A stretch of 32,014 nt of DNA from Bacteroidales bacterium (GTDB taxonomy: Bacteria; Bacteroidota; Bacteroidia; Bacteroidales; WCHB1-69). A model generated the notes under the pieces. It saw nothing but the letters and a program-made list of their open reading frames with translations, did no database searches and was not told the origin of the DNA. Both the position numbers and the translations under genes were made by a program. Positions 17,742 to 25,370 of the stretch are shown in pieces. The stretch covers positions 1 to 32,014 of the forward strand of contig JAQVNO010000016.1 of NCBI GenBank assembly GCA_028703095.1. Reading direction: 5' to 3'. Numbering within the stretch: the stretch's first letter is position 1; each line of letters opens with the position of its first letter.

Positions 17742-18503
17742 TTAAAAAATAAGCTGTAAAACTAATAAAATAGTGTTGGCTAAAGAAAGATAAGGACTAA
17801 ATTCTTTCATAAATTGTGTTACTACTTTAGCCGGTTCCACATAAATAATATCATTGGCTTGTAATACTAAATCGGCTTTTTTTAGACCCTCAACAGTAGA
17901 AAGATCAATTTGATAAATGGCGGGATTTTTTAAATCACCACGTATGAGTTTAATTTTATAGGCTTTCCCATCGTTGATGCCACCTGCAAGAGCAAGTGCT
18001 TCGATGAGAGTTGTATTGTTATTTACTAAATTGATAACTTTAGCTGTTCCTCCACTGCCGCCCGGAAAAATAGTAACACGTTTATTGGTTACTTGAAGGC
18101 GAACCATGGGGTTATTAAGAAACGTAGCATAGGACTCTTCTAAAAATTGCGTTGCTTCACGCATGGTCATGCTGTCAATTTTAACATAACCTAAATAAGG
18201 TAATTTGATTTTTCCATCAAATTCTACTAAAAACTCAATACCGGTATTTGGATTGGCTGCCGTTGTCATTGTCCTTATATCTGCCATTGAAAACATATCC
18301 AAAAAATCTTCTCCATTTTGATAATATACATTGATTTTCAAAAGGTCGTTTGGAGCAATTCGATATTCTAGTAAAATATCAATTGAATCAAACGTTGAGA
18401 TTTGATCTTTCGAGGTAACTTTTAGCATCCGCGATGGCAAAAATACCTTGCAAGAGGATAAAAATAAGGAAGTTATAAGAATAAATATGATATATTTTTT
18501 CAT
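17742..18503 (-). CDS. wza: Wza-like polysaccharide export outer-membrane lipoprotein
   Basis: This 253-residue protein has a lipoprotein signal with lipobox LSSC and C18 lipidated. It carries the polysaccharide biosynthesis/export domain (EYRIAPNDLLKINVYYQ to VDSMTMREATQFLEESY-like) and one SLBB-type beta-grasp (about 150-225: KVINLVNNNTTLIEALALAGG and ADLVLQANDIIYVEPA), ending in a hydrophobic segment. Such proteins form the ring-shaped outer-membrane exit channel and work with Wzc. Its ATG overlaps the pssA stop in an ATGA junction, and wzc follows 7 bp on, so these are one operon. Confidence 0.92.
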   Translation of the reverse strand: MKKYIIFILITSLFLSSCKVFLPSRMLKVTSKDQISTFDSIDILLEYRIAPNDLLKINVYYQNGEDFLDMFSMADIRTMTTAANPNTGIEFLVEFDGKIKLPYLGYVKIDSMTMREATQFLEESYATFLNNPMVRLQVTNKRVTIFPGGSGGTAKVINLVNNNTTLIEALALAGGINDGKAYKIKLIRGDLKNPAIYQIDLSTVEGLKKADLVLQANDIIYVEPAKVVTQFMKEFSPYLSLANTILLVLQLIF

Positions 18504-19207
18504 TCGGATGTTTTTTTTAATCTTTTATTTAAATACAGTTCAATCATAGATAACAATATATAAATCAATACAATAAAAGGTATTGCCTTAAATTGTAAAC
18601 AACCTAATAATAGGATACTTATAAATATAATTATATAACGAAAAATATTATCTTTTGGTTTCAAATTCTTAAATTTTAATGAAAATAAAGGAATGGTCGA
18701 TATCATTAAGAATGAAAGTACAAGTATAGTAATGATATAAATTATAATAGAATAATCGTTCATTTGGAAAAAAGGAAAGGATATTAATACAAAAGCGGCA
18801 GTAGGAGTAGGTAATCCTCTAAAATTTTCAGTTTGAAGTGTATCCAAGTTGAATTTAGCCAAACGATAAGCAGCAAAACAGGCAAATAAAACAGGACAAA
18901 TTAACGCAGGAATATTAATTCCATAATGGGGGAGAATAAAATCATGTGACTTTAACAATAATTGATACATGATAATCGCCGGAGCGACACCAAAAGAAAC
19001 AACATCGGATAAAGAATCTAATTCTTTTCCAATCAGCGAATGTACATGTAGAAGCCTAGCTGTCAATCCGTCGCAGAAGTCAAACAAAGATGCGACTATT
19101 ACCATTATGGCAGCAGCATGCAGATAATCATGCAAAGCTAGGATAATAGCAACAATACCGGAGGCTAAATTAAGTAAGGTAATAATATTTGGTATGTTTT
19201 TTTTCAT
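18500..19207 (-). CDS. pssA: CDP-diacylglycerol-serine O-phosphatidyltransferase
   Basis: This 235-residue membrane enzyme has the complete CDP-alcohol phosphotransferase signature D-G-x2-A-R-x8-G-x3-D-x3-D, seen in CDGLTARLL followed by GKELDSLSD. It has about six transmembrane segments. It joins CDP-diacylglycerol and serine to give phosphatidylserine, the precursor of phosphatidylethanolamine. Serine as substrate is assigned by resemblance (MKKNIPNIITLLNLASG opening and FGVAP motif are typical of PssA). The decarboxylase psd is not in the window. It lies 12 bp after ruvB and overlaps wza by 4 bp. Confidence 0.88.
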   Translation of the reverse strand: MKKNIPNIITLLNLASGIVAIILALHDYLHAAAIMVIVASLFDFCDGLTARLLHVHSLIGKELDSLSDVVSFGVAPAIIMYQLLLKSHDFILPHYGINIPALICPVLFACFAAYRLAKFNLDTLQTENFRGLPTPTAAFVLISFPFFQMNDYSIIIYIITILVLSFLMISTIPLFSLKFKNLKPKDNIFRYIIIFISILLLGCLQFKAIPFIVLIYILLSMIELYLNKRLKKTSE

Positions 19208-19219
19208 ACATTCAACGTA

Positions 19220-20254
19220 TTATTCATCAAAAAGCGTGGGATGAATGTTTTCAGCTTTATTGATGTGTAAGTGATGATATGCCAAATCGGTTACTTCTCT
19301 GCCGCGAGGGGTTCGTATAAGGAAGCCTTCCTGAATTAAAAATGGTTCGTACACTTCTTCTATGGTTCCGGCATCTTCGCCCACAGCAGTGGCAATGGTT
19401 GAAATACCTACCGGACCTCCTTTGAATTTTTGAATAATAGTAAGAAGTATTTTATTATCCATTTCATCTAATCCGTACATGTCAACATTTAATGCCGCAA
19501 GTCCGTATTTAGCAATTTCCAAATCAATAATCCCTTTTCCTTTGATTTGTGCAAAATCACGTACTCTTCGCAATAATAGATTTGCAATACGGGGAGTTCC
19601 TCTGCTGCGACGGGCGATTTCGTTCGCTGCATCTTTATCAATATCAATATGTAATATAGAAGCCGAACGAACGATTATTCTCTCTAAAGTTGCAGTATCA
19701 TAGTAGTTTAATCGTAAATTAATGCCAAAACGTGATCGTAAAGGAGCTGTTAATAGTCCGGAACGGGTAGTCGCTCCCACTAAGGTAAATTGATTTAATC
19801 CTATTTGAACGTTGCGGGCATTGGGTCCTGATTCAATTAAAATATCGATGCGATAATCTTCCATTGCAGAATAAAGATATTCTTCTACCACCGGAGAAAG
19901 ACGATGTATTTCATCGATAAACAATACATCGTTTGATTCAAGGTTGGTAAGTAATCCGGCCAAATCACCGGGTTTATCTATTACAGGGCCGGAAGTTACT
20001 CTTACGTTAACCCCCATTTCGTTAGCAATAATATGGGATAAGGTAGTTTTGCCTAAGCCGGGAGGACCATGCAGCAAAACGTGATCTAAAGCTTCTCCTC
20101 TTTGTTTGGCGGCTCGAACAAAAATTTTTAAATTTTCAACTACTTTTTCTTGCCCGTAAAAATCACGAAAATCACTCGGTCGAATAACTTTTTCTATTTC
20201 TTTTTCAGAAAGATTCAAATTTTCAGCATCCGGATTTAAGTTAGGATTAATCAT
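19220..20254 (-). CDS. ruvB: Holliday junction branch-migration helicase RuvB
   Basis: This 344-residue AAA+ ATPase drives branch migration with RuvA at Holliday junctions. Walker A is [10 protein letters not shown] (K69, T70) and Walker B is LFIDEIHRL (D114, E115). Sensor and arginine-finger motifs appear in ATTRSGLL and LRSRFG. The C-terminal winged-helix domain ([21 protein letters not shown], then EPFLIQEGF and TPRGR) is complete. It is the first gene of the minus-strand run, preceded by a TACTTTTG element, and leads into pssA and the polysaccharide export genes. Confidence 0.97.
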   Translation of the reverse strand: MINPNLNPDAENLNLSEKEIEKVIRPSDFRDFYGQEKVVENLKIFVRAAKQRGEALDHVLLHGPPGLGKTTLSHIIANEMGVNVRVTSGPVIDKPGDLAGLLTNLESNDVLFIDEIHRLSPVVEEYLYSAMEDYRIDILIESGPNARNVQIGLNQFTLVGATTRSGLLTAPLRSRFGINLRLNYYDTATLERIIVRSASILHIDIDKDAANEIARRSRGTPRIANLLLRRVRDFAQIKGKGIIDLEIAKYGLAALNVDMYGLDEMDNKILLTIIQKFKGGPVGISTIATAVGEDAGTIEEVYEPFLIQEGFLIRTPRGREVTDLAYHHLHINKAENIHPTLFDE

Positions 20255-20280
20255 GATTATTAATAAAAAAACAATTTTTA

Positions 20281-20288
20281 CAAAAGTA
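20281..20288 (-). promoter_or_regulatory. -7 element (TACTTTTG on minus strand) for the ruvB operon
   Basis: The minus strand reads TACTTTTG 26 bp before the ruvB ATG. No other promoter-like element was noticed inside the following genes, whose gaps are only -4 to 12 bp. This promoter may therefore serve ruvB, pssA, wza, wzc and rfbC together. Confidence 0.5.
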
Positions 20289-20364
20289 AATGAAAAAGCA
20301 ATATAAAATAGTATTGTATCAAAATATTTGTTTAGAGAATTTAAGATTATAACTAAAAAAGTTT

Positions 20365-20372
20365 TACCTTTG
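20365..20372 (+). promoter_or_regulatory. -7 element (TACCTTTG) for gldF-gldG
   Basis: TACCTTTG fits TAnnTTTG and ends 26 bp before the gldF ATG, in the 144-bp divergent gap shared with ruvB. Confidence 0.5.
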
Positions 20373-20398
20373 CATCCAACGTTTTTTAAGAAATTTCT

Positions 20399-21130
20399 AT
20401 GTATAGTCTTTTTGTAAAAGAAATTAAAAGTTTTTTAGGTTCTTTGGTCGGATATATCGTTATGGGTGTTTTTCTGACTCTTACAGGTTTGTTTTTATGG
20501 ATATTCCCTTTTTCTGACAATATCATGCAAAGAGGTTTTGCGGATATCAACGGCTTATTTAACTTGGCTCCTATCGTTTTTTTGCTGTTAATTCCTGCCA
20601 TAACCATGCGTTCTTTTGCAGAAGAAACTAAATCAGGCACCATCGAATTATTACTCACCTATCCGATTAGTGATAGTAAAATTATTTTAGCTAAATATGC
20701 GGCCAGCATTGTCTTATTATTAATATCACTTTTACCTACTTTGATTTATTTTTTTACGGTTTATGCTTTGGGATATCCCAAAGGGAATATTGATCAAGGA
20801 GCTATGTGGGGTTCGTATATGGGATTGATTTTTTTGGGAGGTGCTTTTGCAGCTATCGGCTTATTTATATCACTAATGACAGATAATCAAATTATTGCAT
20901 TTCTCTTTTCAGTGTTAATTTGTTTTATAGCTTGGTTAGGATTTGAATATGTGTATTCTTTTGATATTTTCGGCTCTTTTGGATATATCATAAAAATATT
21001 GGGTATTAGTCATCATTATAAATCAATTAGCAGAGGCGTTGTTGACACAAGAGATATTATTTATTTTTTAAGTATCATTATTCTGTTTTTATATTTATCT
21101 GCACTTCGCTTAAAAAGTAGAAATTGGTAA
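20399..21130 (+). CDS. gldF: GldF-like ABC-2 permease
   Basis: This 243-residue protein has six hydrophobic segments and is the membrane component of an ABC transporter. Matches to the GldF family include [20 protein letters not shown] at the N-terminus, the coupling-helix stretch [19 protein letters not shown] and the IILAKYAA segment after it. In gliding Flavobacterium, GldA (ATPase), GldF and GldG form a transporter linked to gliding. Relatives also occur in non-gliding Bacteroidota, so motility cannot be concluded. The ATPase GldA is not in this window. The gene lies 20 bp before gldG in the same operon. Confidence 0.9.
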   Translation: MYSLFVKEIKSFLGSLVGYIVMGVFLTLTGLFLWIFPFSDNIMQRGFADINGLFNLAPIVFLLLIPAITMRSFAEETKSGTIELLLTYPISDSKIILAKYAASIVLLLISLLPTLIYFFTVYALGYPKGNIDQGAMWGSYMGLIFLGGAFAAIGLFISLMTDNQIIAFLFSVLICFIAWLGFEYVYSFDIFGSFGYIIKILGISHHYKSISRGVVDTRDIIYFLSIIILFLYLSALRLKSRNW

Positions 21131-21150
21131 AATTGCAAGTTTAAATAATT

Positions 21151-22905
21151 ATGAAAGAAAGTAAAAATATACGCAATATAAAAAAAAATAATCTTATACA
21201 GTTTTTTGCTGTTTTGGCAATCATCTTATTGATTAATATTATTTTCTCTTTCTTTTTTTTACGATTTGATTTGACAAGTGAAAAAAGATATACGCTTTCT
21301 CCTTCAACGGTAACATTAGTTGAAAATGCGGAAGACATTATATATGTAAAAGTATATTTGTATGGAAAAAATTTACCTCCGGATTTTGCTGAATTATCAC
21401 AAAAAACAAGAGAGTTTTTGGATGAGTTAAGAGTTTATTCTAAAAATATTCATTATGAATTTATTGACCCTTCCAAAGGAAAAGACGAAAAACAATTACA
21501 AGCCTACTACGGACAACTTTATAAACAAGGGCTACAACCGCAACCGATTCAAGATGTGGATGTGGGAGGTGTAAATACACGCTATATTGTTCCGGGAGCA
21601 ATTATTACGTATCGCCAACGAGAAACACCTGTGTTTTTGCTCGATTCAGATGAGGGAATTCTATATAATCGCGAAGAAATCATTAAATTTTCAATAGAAA
21701 AACTAGAGTATAATATAGGCAATGCCATCCGTCGTTTAACCAATCAACAAAAAGCAAGCATTGCTTTTATTAAAGGGCACGGAGAGTTGACAAACGCCGA
21801 AGTGTTTAGTGCAGCAGTCGGAATAGCAGATTTTTATAAAGTAGATTCTGTTATTTTGGATAATAAAATTTCTAAAATCTTTAATGTAGAAATCGTAGAT
21901 TCCGGCGTTGTTGATTTTAAAATTTCAACGAATAAATACGATTTATTAATTGTTGCCAAACCAAGGTTCCCTTTTTCTAATTATGAAAAATTTTTGTTAG
22001 ATCAATTTGTCATGAGAGGAGGAAAGATTTTGTGGTATGTTGATCCGGTTTTTGCAGAAATGGATAGTTTGCAAAATTATATGGAAGTGCCTTGTTTAGC
22101 AATAGATTTGAATTTGGAAGATTTATTTTTTAGATACGGAGTGCGTTTAAATACCAATTTGTTACAGGACTTAAATGCCTTGGCAATTCCGGTAAAAACA
22201 GGTGAATTGGCCGGTCAAGCACAATATACATTCATTCCTTGGTATTTTTTCCCTCTCATAACACCTTATGCTGATCATCCGATAGTGAAAAATTTAAACG
22301 TTTTAAGAACAGAATTTATCAGTTCTATTGACACTGTCGGAACCAAAGAAGGATTAAAGAAAACAGTTTTATTGACAACATCTGCTACTACAAAAATGAT
22401 TAATACTCCTGCTATTATCAGTCTGGAAAATCTTAAAAGAAGAGCAAATTATAGAGAATTTTCACAAAAATATATTCCTGTAAGTGTATTAGTTGAAGGT
22501 GTTTTCCCTTCTTTATATTCCGGTTTTAACAGTATGAAAGATCAAGAAAAAATCGGATTTAAAGAAAAAAGTGTTCCGACAAAAATGATTTTTGTTTCAG
22601 ATGGGGATATGATTAAAAATCAATTTGATTCAAGAAAATATCCTTTGCCCTTAGGGTATGACCAATATACAGATGTAGCCTATGGGAACAAGAACTTTTT
22701 ATTAAATGCTGTCAATTATTTATGTGAAGATGAAGGTATTGCACAAGTCCGCTCTAAAGATTTTAAAATGCGATTATTAGATAAAGATAAATTATTAAAA
22801 GAAAAATCATTTTGGCAAATACTTAACATGACGCTCCCCATTTTATGTGTTTTAATAATGGGAATAATTTTTGCTATTATCAGAAGACGAAAATTTTCAA
22901 GATAA
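21151..22905 (+). CDS. gldG: GldG-like ABC transporter auxiliary protein
   Basis: This 584-residue protein is anchored by an N-terminal transmembrane segment (about 16-40) and a C-terminal one (about 557-580). The large extracytoplasmic part between them resembles the ABC-type_uncharacterised family (DUF4350-like beta domain). Typical GldG features are the early RFDLTSEKRYTLSPST motif, YEFIDPSK, IVPGAIITYRQRE and AFIKGHGEL. It presumably works with GldF in an unidentified export step. It is followed 10 bp later by a DUF4340-like gene, a common arrangement for Gld-type and related transporters. Confidence 0.9.
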   Translation: MKESKNIRNIKKNNLIQFFAVLAIILLINIIFSFFFLRFDLTSEKRYTLSPSTVTLVENAEDIIYVKVYLYGKNLPPDFAELSQKTREFLDELRVYSKNIHYEFIDPSKGKDEKQLQAYYGQLYKQGLQPQPIQDVDVGGVNTRYIVPGAIITYRQRETPVFLLDSDEGILYNREEIIKFSIEKLEYNIGNAIRRLTNQQKASIAFIKGHGELTNAEVFSAAVGIADFYKVDSVILDNKISKIFNVEIVDSGVVDFKISTNKYDLLIVAKPRFPFSNYEKFLLDQFVMRGGKILWYVDPVFAEMDSLQNYMEVPCLAIDLNLEDLFFRYGVRLNTNLLQDLNALAIPVKTGELAGQAQYTFIPWYFFPLITPYADHPIVKNLNVLRTEFISSIDTVGTKEGLKKTVLLTTSATTKMINTPAIISLENLKRRANYREFSQKYIPVSVLVEGVFPSLYSGFNSMKDQEKIGFKEKSVPTKMIFVSDGDMIKNQFDSRKYPLPLGYDQYTDVAYGNKNFLLNAVNYLCEDEGIAQVRSKDFKMRLLDKDKLLKEKSFWQILNMTLPILCVLIMGIIFAIIRRRKFSR

Positions 22906-22915
22906 AAAATCAAGG

Positions 22916-24004
22916 ATGAATAAAAACACTAAGAAAAGTATTTTAATACTTATCATAACAGTTATACTAGTTGTAATAGCCTTGTTTATGCTTATTGGGA
23001 AAAGATCAGGTACATTAACCTATGATTCATACCAATTTGCAGTTAAAGATACCGGCGCTATCAGTAAAATATTTATTGCCGATCATTACGAAAGAACCAT
23101 TTTATTAGAGAAACAATCTACCGGCGGGTGGACTGTTAATAAAAAATTTCCTGCCCTAGATAAAAATGTATCTGATTTGTTGAATGTAATTCAAAATATA
23201 AGCATACGAGAACCGGTCGCGCTTTCTGCACGTGATAATGTAAACAAGTGGTTAGCTACAGGCTCCATAAAAGTAGAAGTGTATTTTCAGGATTTTAGGA
23301 TTAAGATAGGTAGTTTTAAATTATGGAAATATCAAAAAAAGAAAGTGTATTATATTGGAAACATTACACAAGATAATCTAGGAAATTATGCTTTACTTGA
23401 AGGAGATAAAGAACCCTTTGTAGTAAATATGCCGGGATTTCGAGGATTTATTTCCCCTTATTACTCCCCTTTTGAAACCGATTGGAAAAGTCATAACCTG
23501 ATGAAATTGAAAATATCAAAAATTAAAAAAGTTGAAATTATCGATTATGAATATCCTGAAGAATCATTTAGCATTGTACGTAGTGGAGAACGTTTTTTTG
23601 ATATACTTACAAAAGAAAATCAACGACTCCACGCATATGATACAGCGAAACTTTTCGATCATTTATCCGAATACCGAGATCTAAATTTTGAATTTTTTGC
23701 TACAGACTTAACACAAGGGGCAAAAGACACTCTATTTAGTATGAAGTTTAAAGATATTATTGTTGAAGATATAGATTATAATCAAACAAAAATTACGCTG
23801 TTTTATATGGAAAATGTATTAGATACGGCTAATTATATTTATGATGAAAATTTTATTGATAAATTTAATAAAGATAAATTCTATGCTATAATCAACGATA
23901 ATAAAGAAGATATTGTAATTTGTCAATATTTTGTCTTTGATAGAATCATTCAACCTTTACGGTATTATTATCCAGATAACCAAACGCTAAGCATACCTAA
24001 ATAA
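22916..24004 (+). CDS. DUF4340-like membrane-anchored protein of the gldFG operon
   Basis: I take the ATG at 22916 (MNKNTKKSILIL, with AAGG just before it), giving 362 residues. Starting at 22871 would add a peptide translated from inside gldG. A single N-terminal transmembrane segment (about 8-28) is followed by an extracytoplasmic beta-rich region with repeated strands, as in DUF4340 (LEKQSTGGWTVNKKFPA, then YYIGNITQDNLGNYALLEG). No catalytic residues are recognisable. Its place 10 bp after gldG suggests it is an accessory subunit of the same transporter. The family name is a tentative match, and function is unknown. Confidence 0.72.
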   Translation: MNKNTKKSILILIITVILVVIALFMLIGKRSGTLTYDSYQFAVKDTGAISKIFIADHYERTILLEKQSTGGWTVNKKFPALDKNVSDLLNVIQNISIREPVALSARDNVNKWLATGSIKVEVYFQDFRIKIGSFKLWKYQKKKVYYIGNITQDNLGNYALLEGDKEPFVVNMPGFRGFISPYYSPFETDWKSHNLMKLKISKIKKVEIIDYEYPEESFSIVRSGERFFDILTKENQRLHAYDTAKLFDHLSEYRDLNFEFFATDLTQGAKDTLFSMKFKDIIVEDIDYNQTKITLFYMENVLDTANYIYDENFIDKFNKDKFYAIINDNKEDIVICQYFVFDRIIQPLRYYYPDNQTLSIPK

Positions 24005-24036
24005 ACGAAGTTAATCAACTATAAAATATATTAAAA

Positions 24037-24759
24037 ATGGACATAGAAAGAAATTATGTTAAATCAGAATCGAATGTTTTATTAGAAAATAAAACATTAA
24101 GTAAGAAATTCATGGCAAATGTATTTACATGGATGTTTGCCGGATTAATGATAACCGCAGCAATTGCTTGGCTTTTTGCAAATTCTTCCCTTATCAATCT
24201 CTTACTATCTGAAACAGGATTGAGTATGTTGGGATGGGTAGTGATGTTATCTCCTTTATTAATGGTTATATTTATGTCATTCGGATTTCAGCGTATGTCG
24301 TTTACTGTTTTAATAACGCTATTTATTTTGTATTCCGTCTTGATGGGAGCAAGTTTAAGCTTTATATTATTAGTGTATACTGCTCAATCTATTGCAATAA
24401 CTTTTATGATTGCTTCCGGCATGTTTGGAGTTATGGCAGTAGCGGGCTATACAACAAGTGTAGATTTAACAAAATTCGGTTCAATTTTATTTATGGCACT
24501 TATCGGACTGATTATAGCAATCATTGTGAATTTATTTATGAAAAGTAGTGGATTAGAATGGATTATCACAATTGCCGGAGTACTTATATTTACCGGTTTA
24601 ACAGCTTGGGATGTTCAACGAATGAAAAAAACCAGTTATATCGAAATCATAGGAACAGAAACAGGGAATAAAATGGCTTTAATGGGAGCTTTGTCTTTAT
24701 ATTTGAATTTTATTAATTTGTTTTTATTCCTTTTACGTTTTATCGGAGGACGCAATTAG
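24037..24759 (+). CDS. Bax inhibitor-1/YccA family membrane protein
   Basis: This 240-residue protein has seven transmembrane segments and a short charged N-terminus ending in TLSKKFMANVFTWMFAGLMIT, the standard opening of bacterial Bax-inhibitor-1 proteins. The late motif ITIAGVLIFTGLTAWDVQRMKK is characteristic, including the aspartate (in AWDVQ) linked to pH-dependent calcium leak in the BsYetJ structure. In bacteria members interact with the FtsH protease or act as calcium/proton channels. It begins 32 bp after the DUF4340-like gene and may share its transcript. No separate promoter was seen. Confidence 0.92.
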   Translation: MDIERNYVKSESNVLLENKTLSKKFMANVFTWMFAGLMITAAIAWLFANSSLINLLLSETGLSMLGWVVMLSPLLMVIFMSFGFQRMSFTVLITLFILYSVLMGASLSFILLVYTAQSIAITFMIASGMFGVMAVAGYTTSVDLTKFGSILFMALIGLIIAIIVNLFMKSSGLEWIITIAGVLIFTGLTAWDVQRMKKTSYIEIIGTETGNKMALMGALSLYLNFINLFLFLLRFIGGRN

Positions 24760-24802
24760 TAAGGAAAATAATCCTTTTTAAAGAAAATATAAATTTCAAA
24801 AA

Positions 24803-24818
24803 ACCGTTTGATAACGGT
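24803..24818 (-). terminator. small hairpin with minus-strand U-run, probable terminator of the DUF3276 gene
   Basis: ACCGTT and AACGGT form a perfect 6-bp stem with the loop TGAT. On the minus strand it is followed by a run of at least five Ts, so it fits rho-independent termination of the gene that ends at 24845. On the plus strand an A-run follows instead. Confidence 0.45.
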
Positions 24819-24844
24819 AAAAATAAAGAAAAGAAGTAAAAAAA

Positions 24845-25180
24845 TTATGCTAAATCTTCAAAATTAAGATTATCATCATTAGCAGATTCTTTTTTTACAT
24901 TTTTGATAGGATGAATCTTTTCTTTTTGCAAATTAATAAATGAAATAACTTCATTTAATTGATTGCCAAAATTCTCTATATCTTGAATGTATAAGAAAAT
25001 TTTGTGTTTTTCATAAAAAAATGTTCCTTTTGCTTCATCAAATCGTCTTTTACTTTCTGTAATTGTTAAATAATGTTCTTGATTTCTGGTTTCTTTTAAA
25101 TCAAAAAAATACGTTCTTTTCCCTGCTCGAAGCACTTTCGATAAAACTTCGTTATTCTCTTTATAATCATCTTTTTTCAT
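24845..25180 (-). CDS. DUF3276 / PUR-alpha-like nucleic-acid-binding protein
   Basis: This 111-residue protein carries the PUR-alpha-like DUF3276 core at residues about 14-86. Matching motifs are VLRAGKRTYFFDLKET, YLTITESKRRF and FFYEKHKIFLY. It ends in a low-complexity acidic tail (NDDNLNFEDLA). In spirochaetes and Bacteroidota these small proteins bind single-stranded DNA or RNA, and the Borrelia homologue BpuR regulates transcription and translation. The target here is unknown. It has its own -7 element and a probable terminator, so it is transcribed alone between the Bax-inhibitor and glucan-synthase genes. Confidence 0.88.
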   Translation of the reverse strand: MKKDDYKENNEVLSKVLRAGKRTYFFDLKETRNQEHYLTITESKRRFDEAKGTFFYEKHKIFLYIQDIENFGNQLNEVISFINLQKEKIHPIKNVKKESANDDNLNFEDLA

Positions 25181-25220
25181 AACAAGTTCTTTAAAAATCT
25201 ATCATATTACAATTATTACG

Positions 25221-25228
25221 CAAAAATA
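25221..25228 (-). promoter_or_regulatory. -7 element (TATTTTTG on minus strand) for the DUF3276 gene
   Basis: The minus strand reads TATTTTTG, 40 bp before the ATG. It lies in the 190-bp gap after the glucan-synthase gene. I saw no strong terminator for that gene there. Confidence 0.45.
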
Positions 25229-25370
25229 AAATATTTTTTTATATATAACCTATTTCTATATAATTTTTTAAAAATAATATTGAAAATTTAAATGTACTGA
25301 TAGTAAAAATCAGATAAACAATAAAATAACAAAGACAAATTAATTTGAAAAACTCGCATTTTATTTTGAA

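Noticed and set aside
22871-22915. Longer DUF4340-like frame starting inside gldG
   Set aside because: The extra residues are an out-of-frame reading of the gldG end. The ATG at 22916 has an AAGG just upstream and a direct signal-anchor.
24234-24548. Second frame inside the Bax-inhibitor gene
   Set aside because: It is another reading frame of a well-supported membrane protein and has no start signal or family match.
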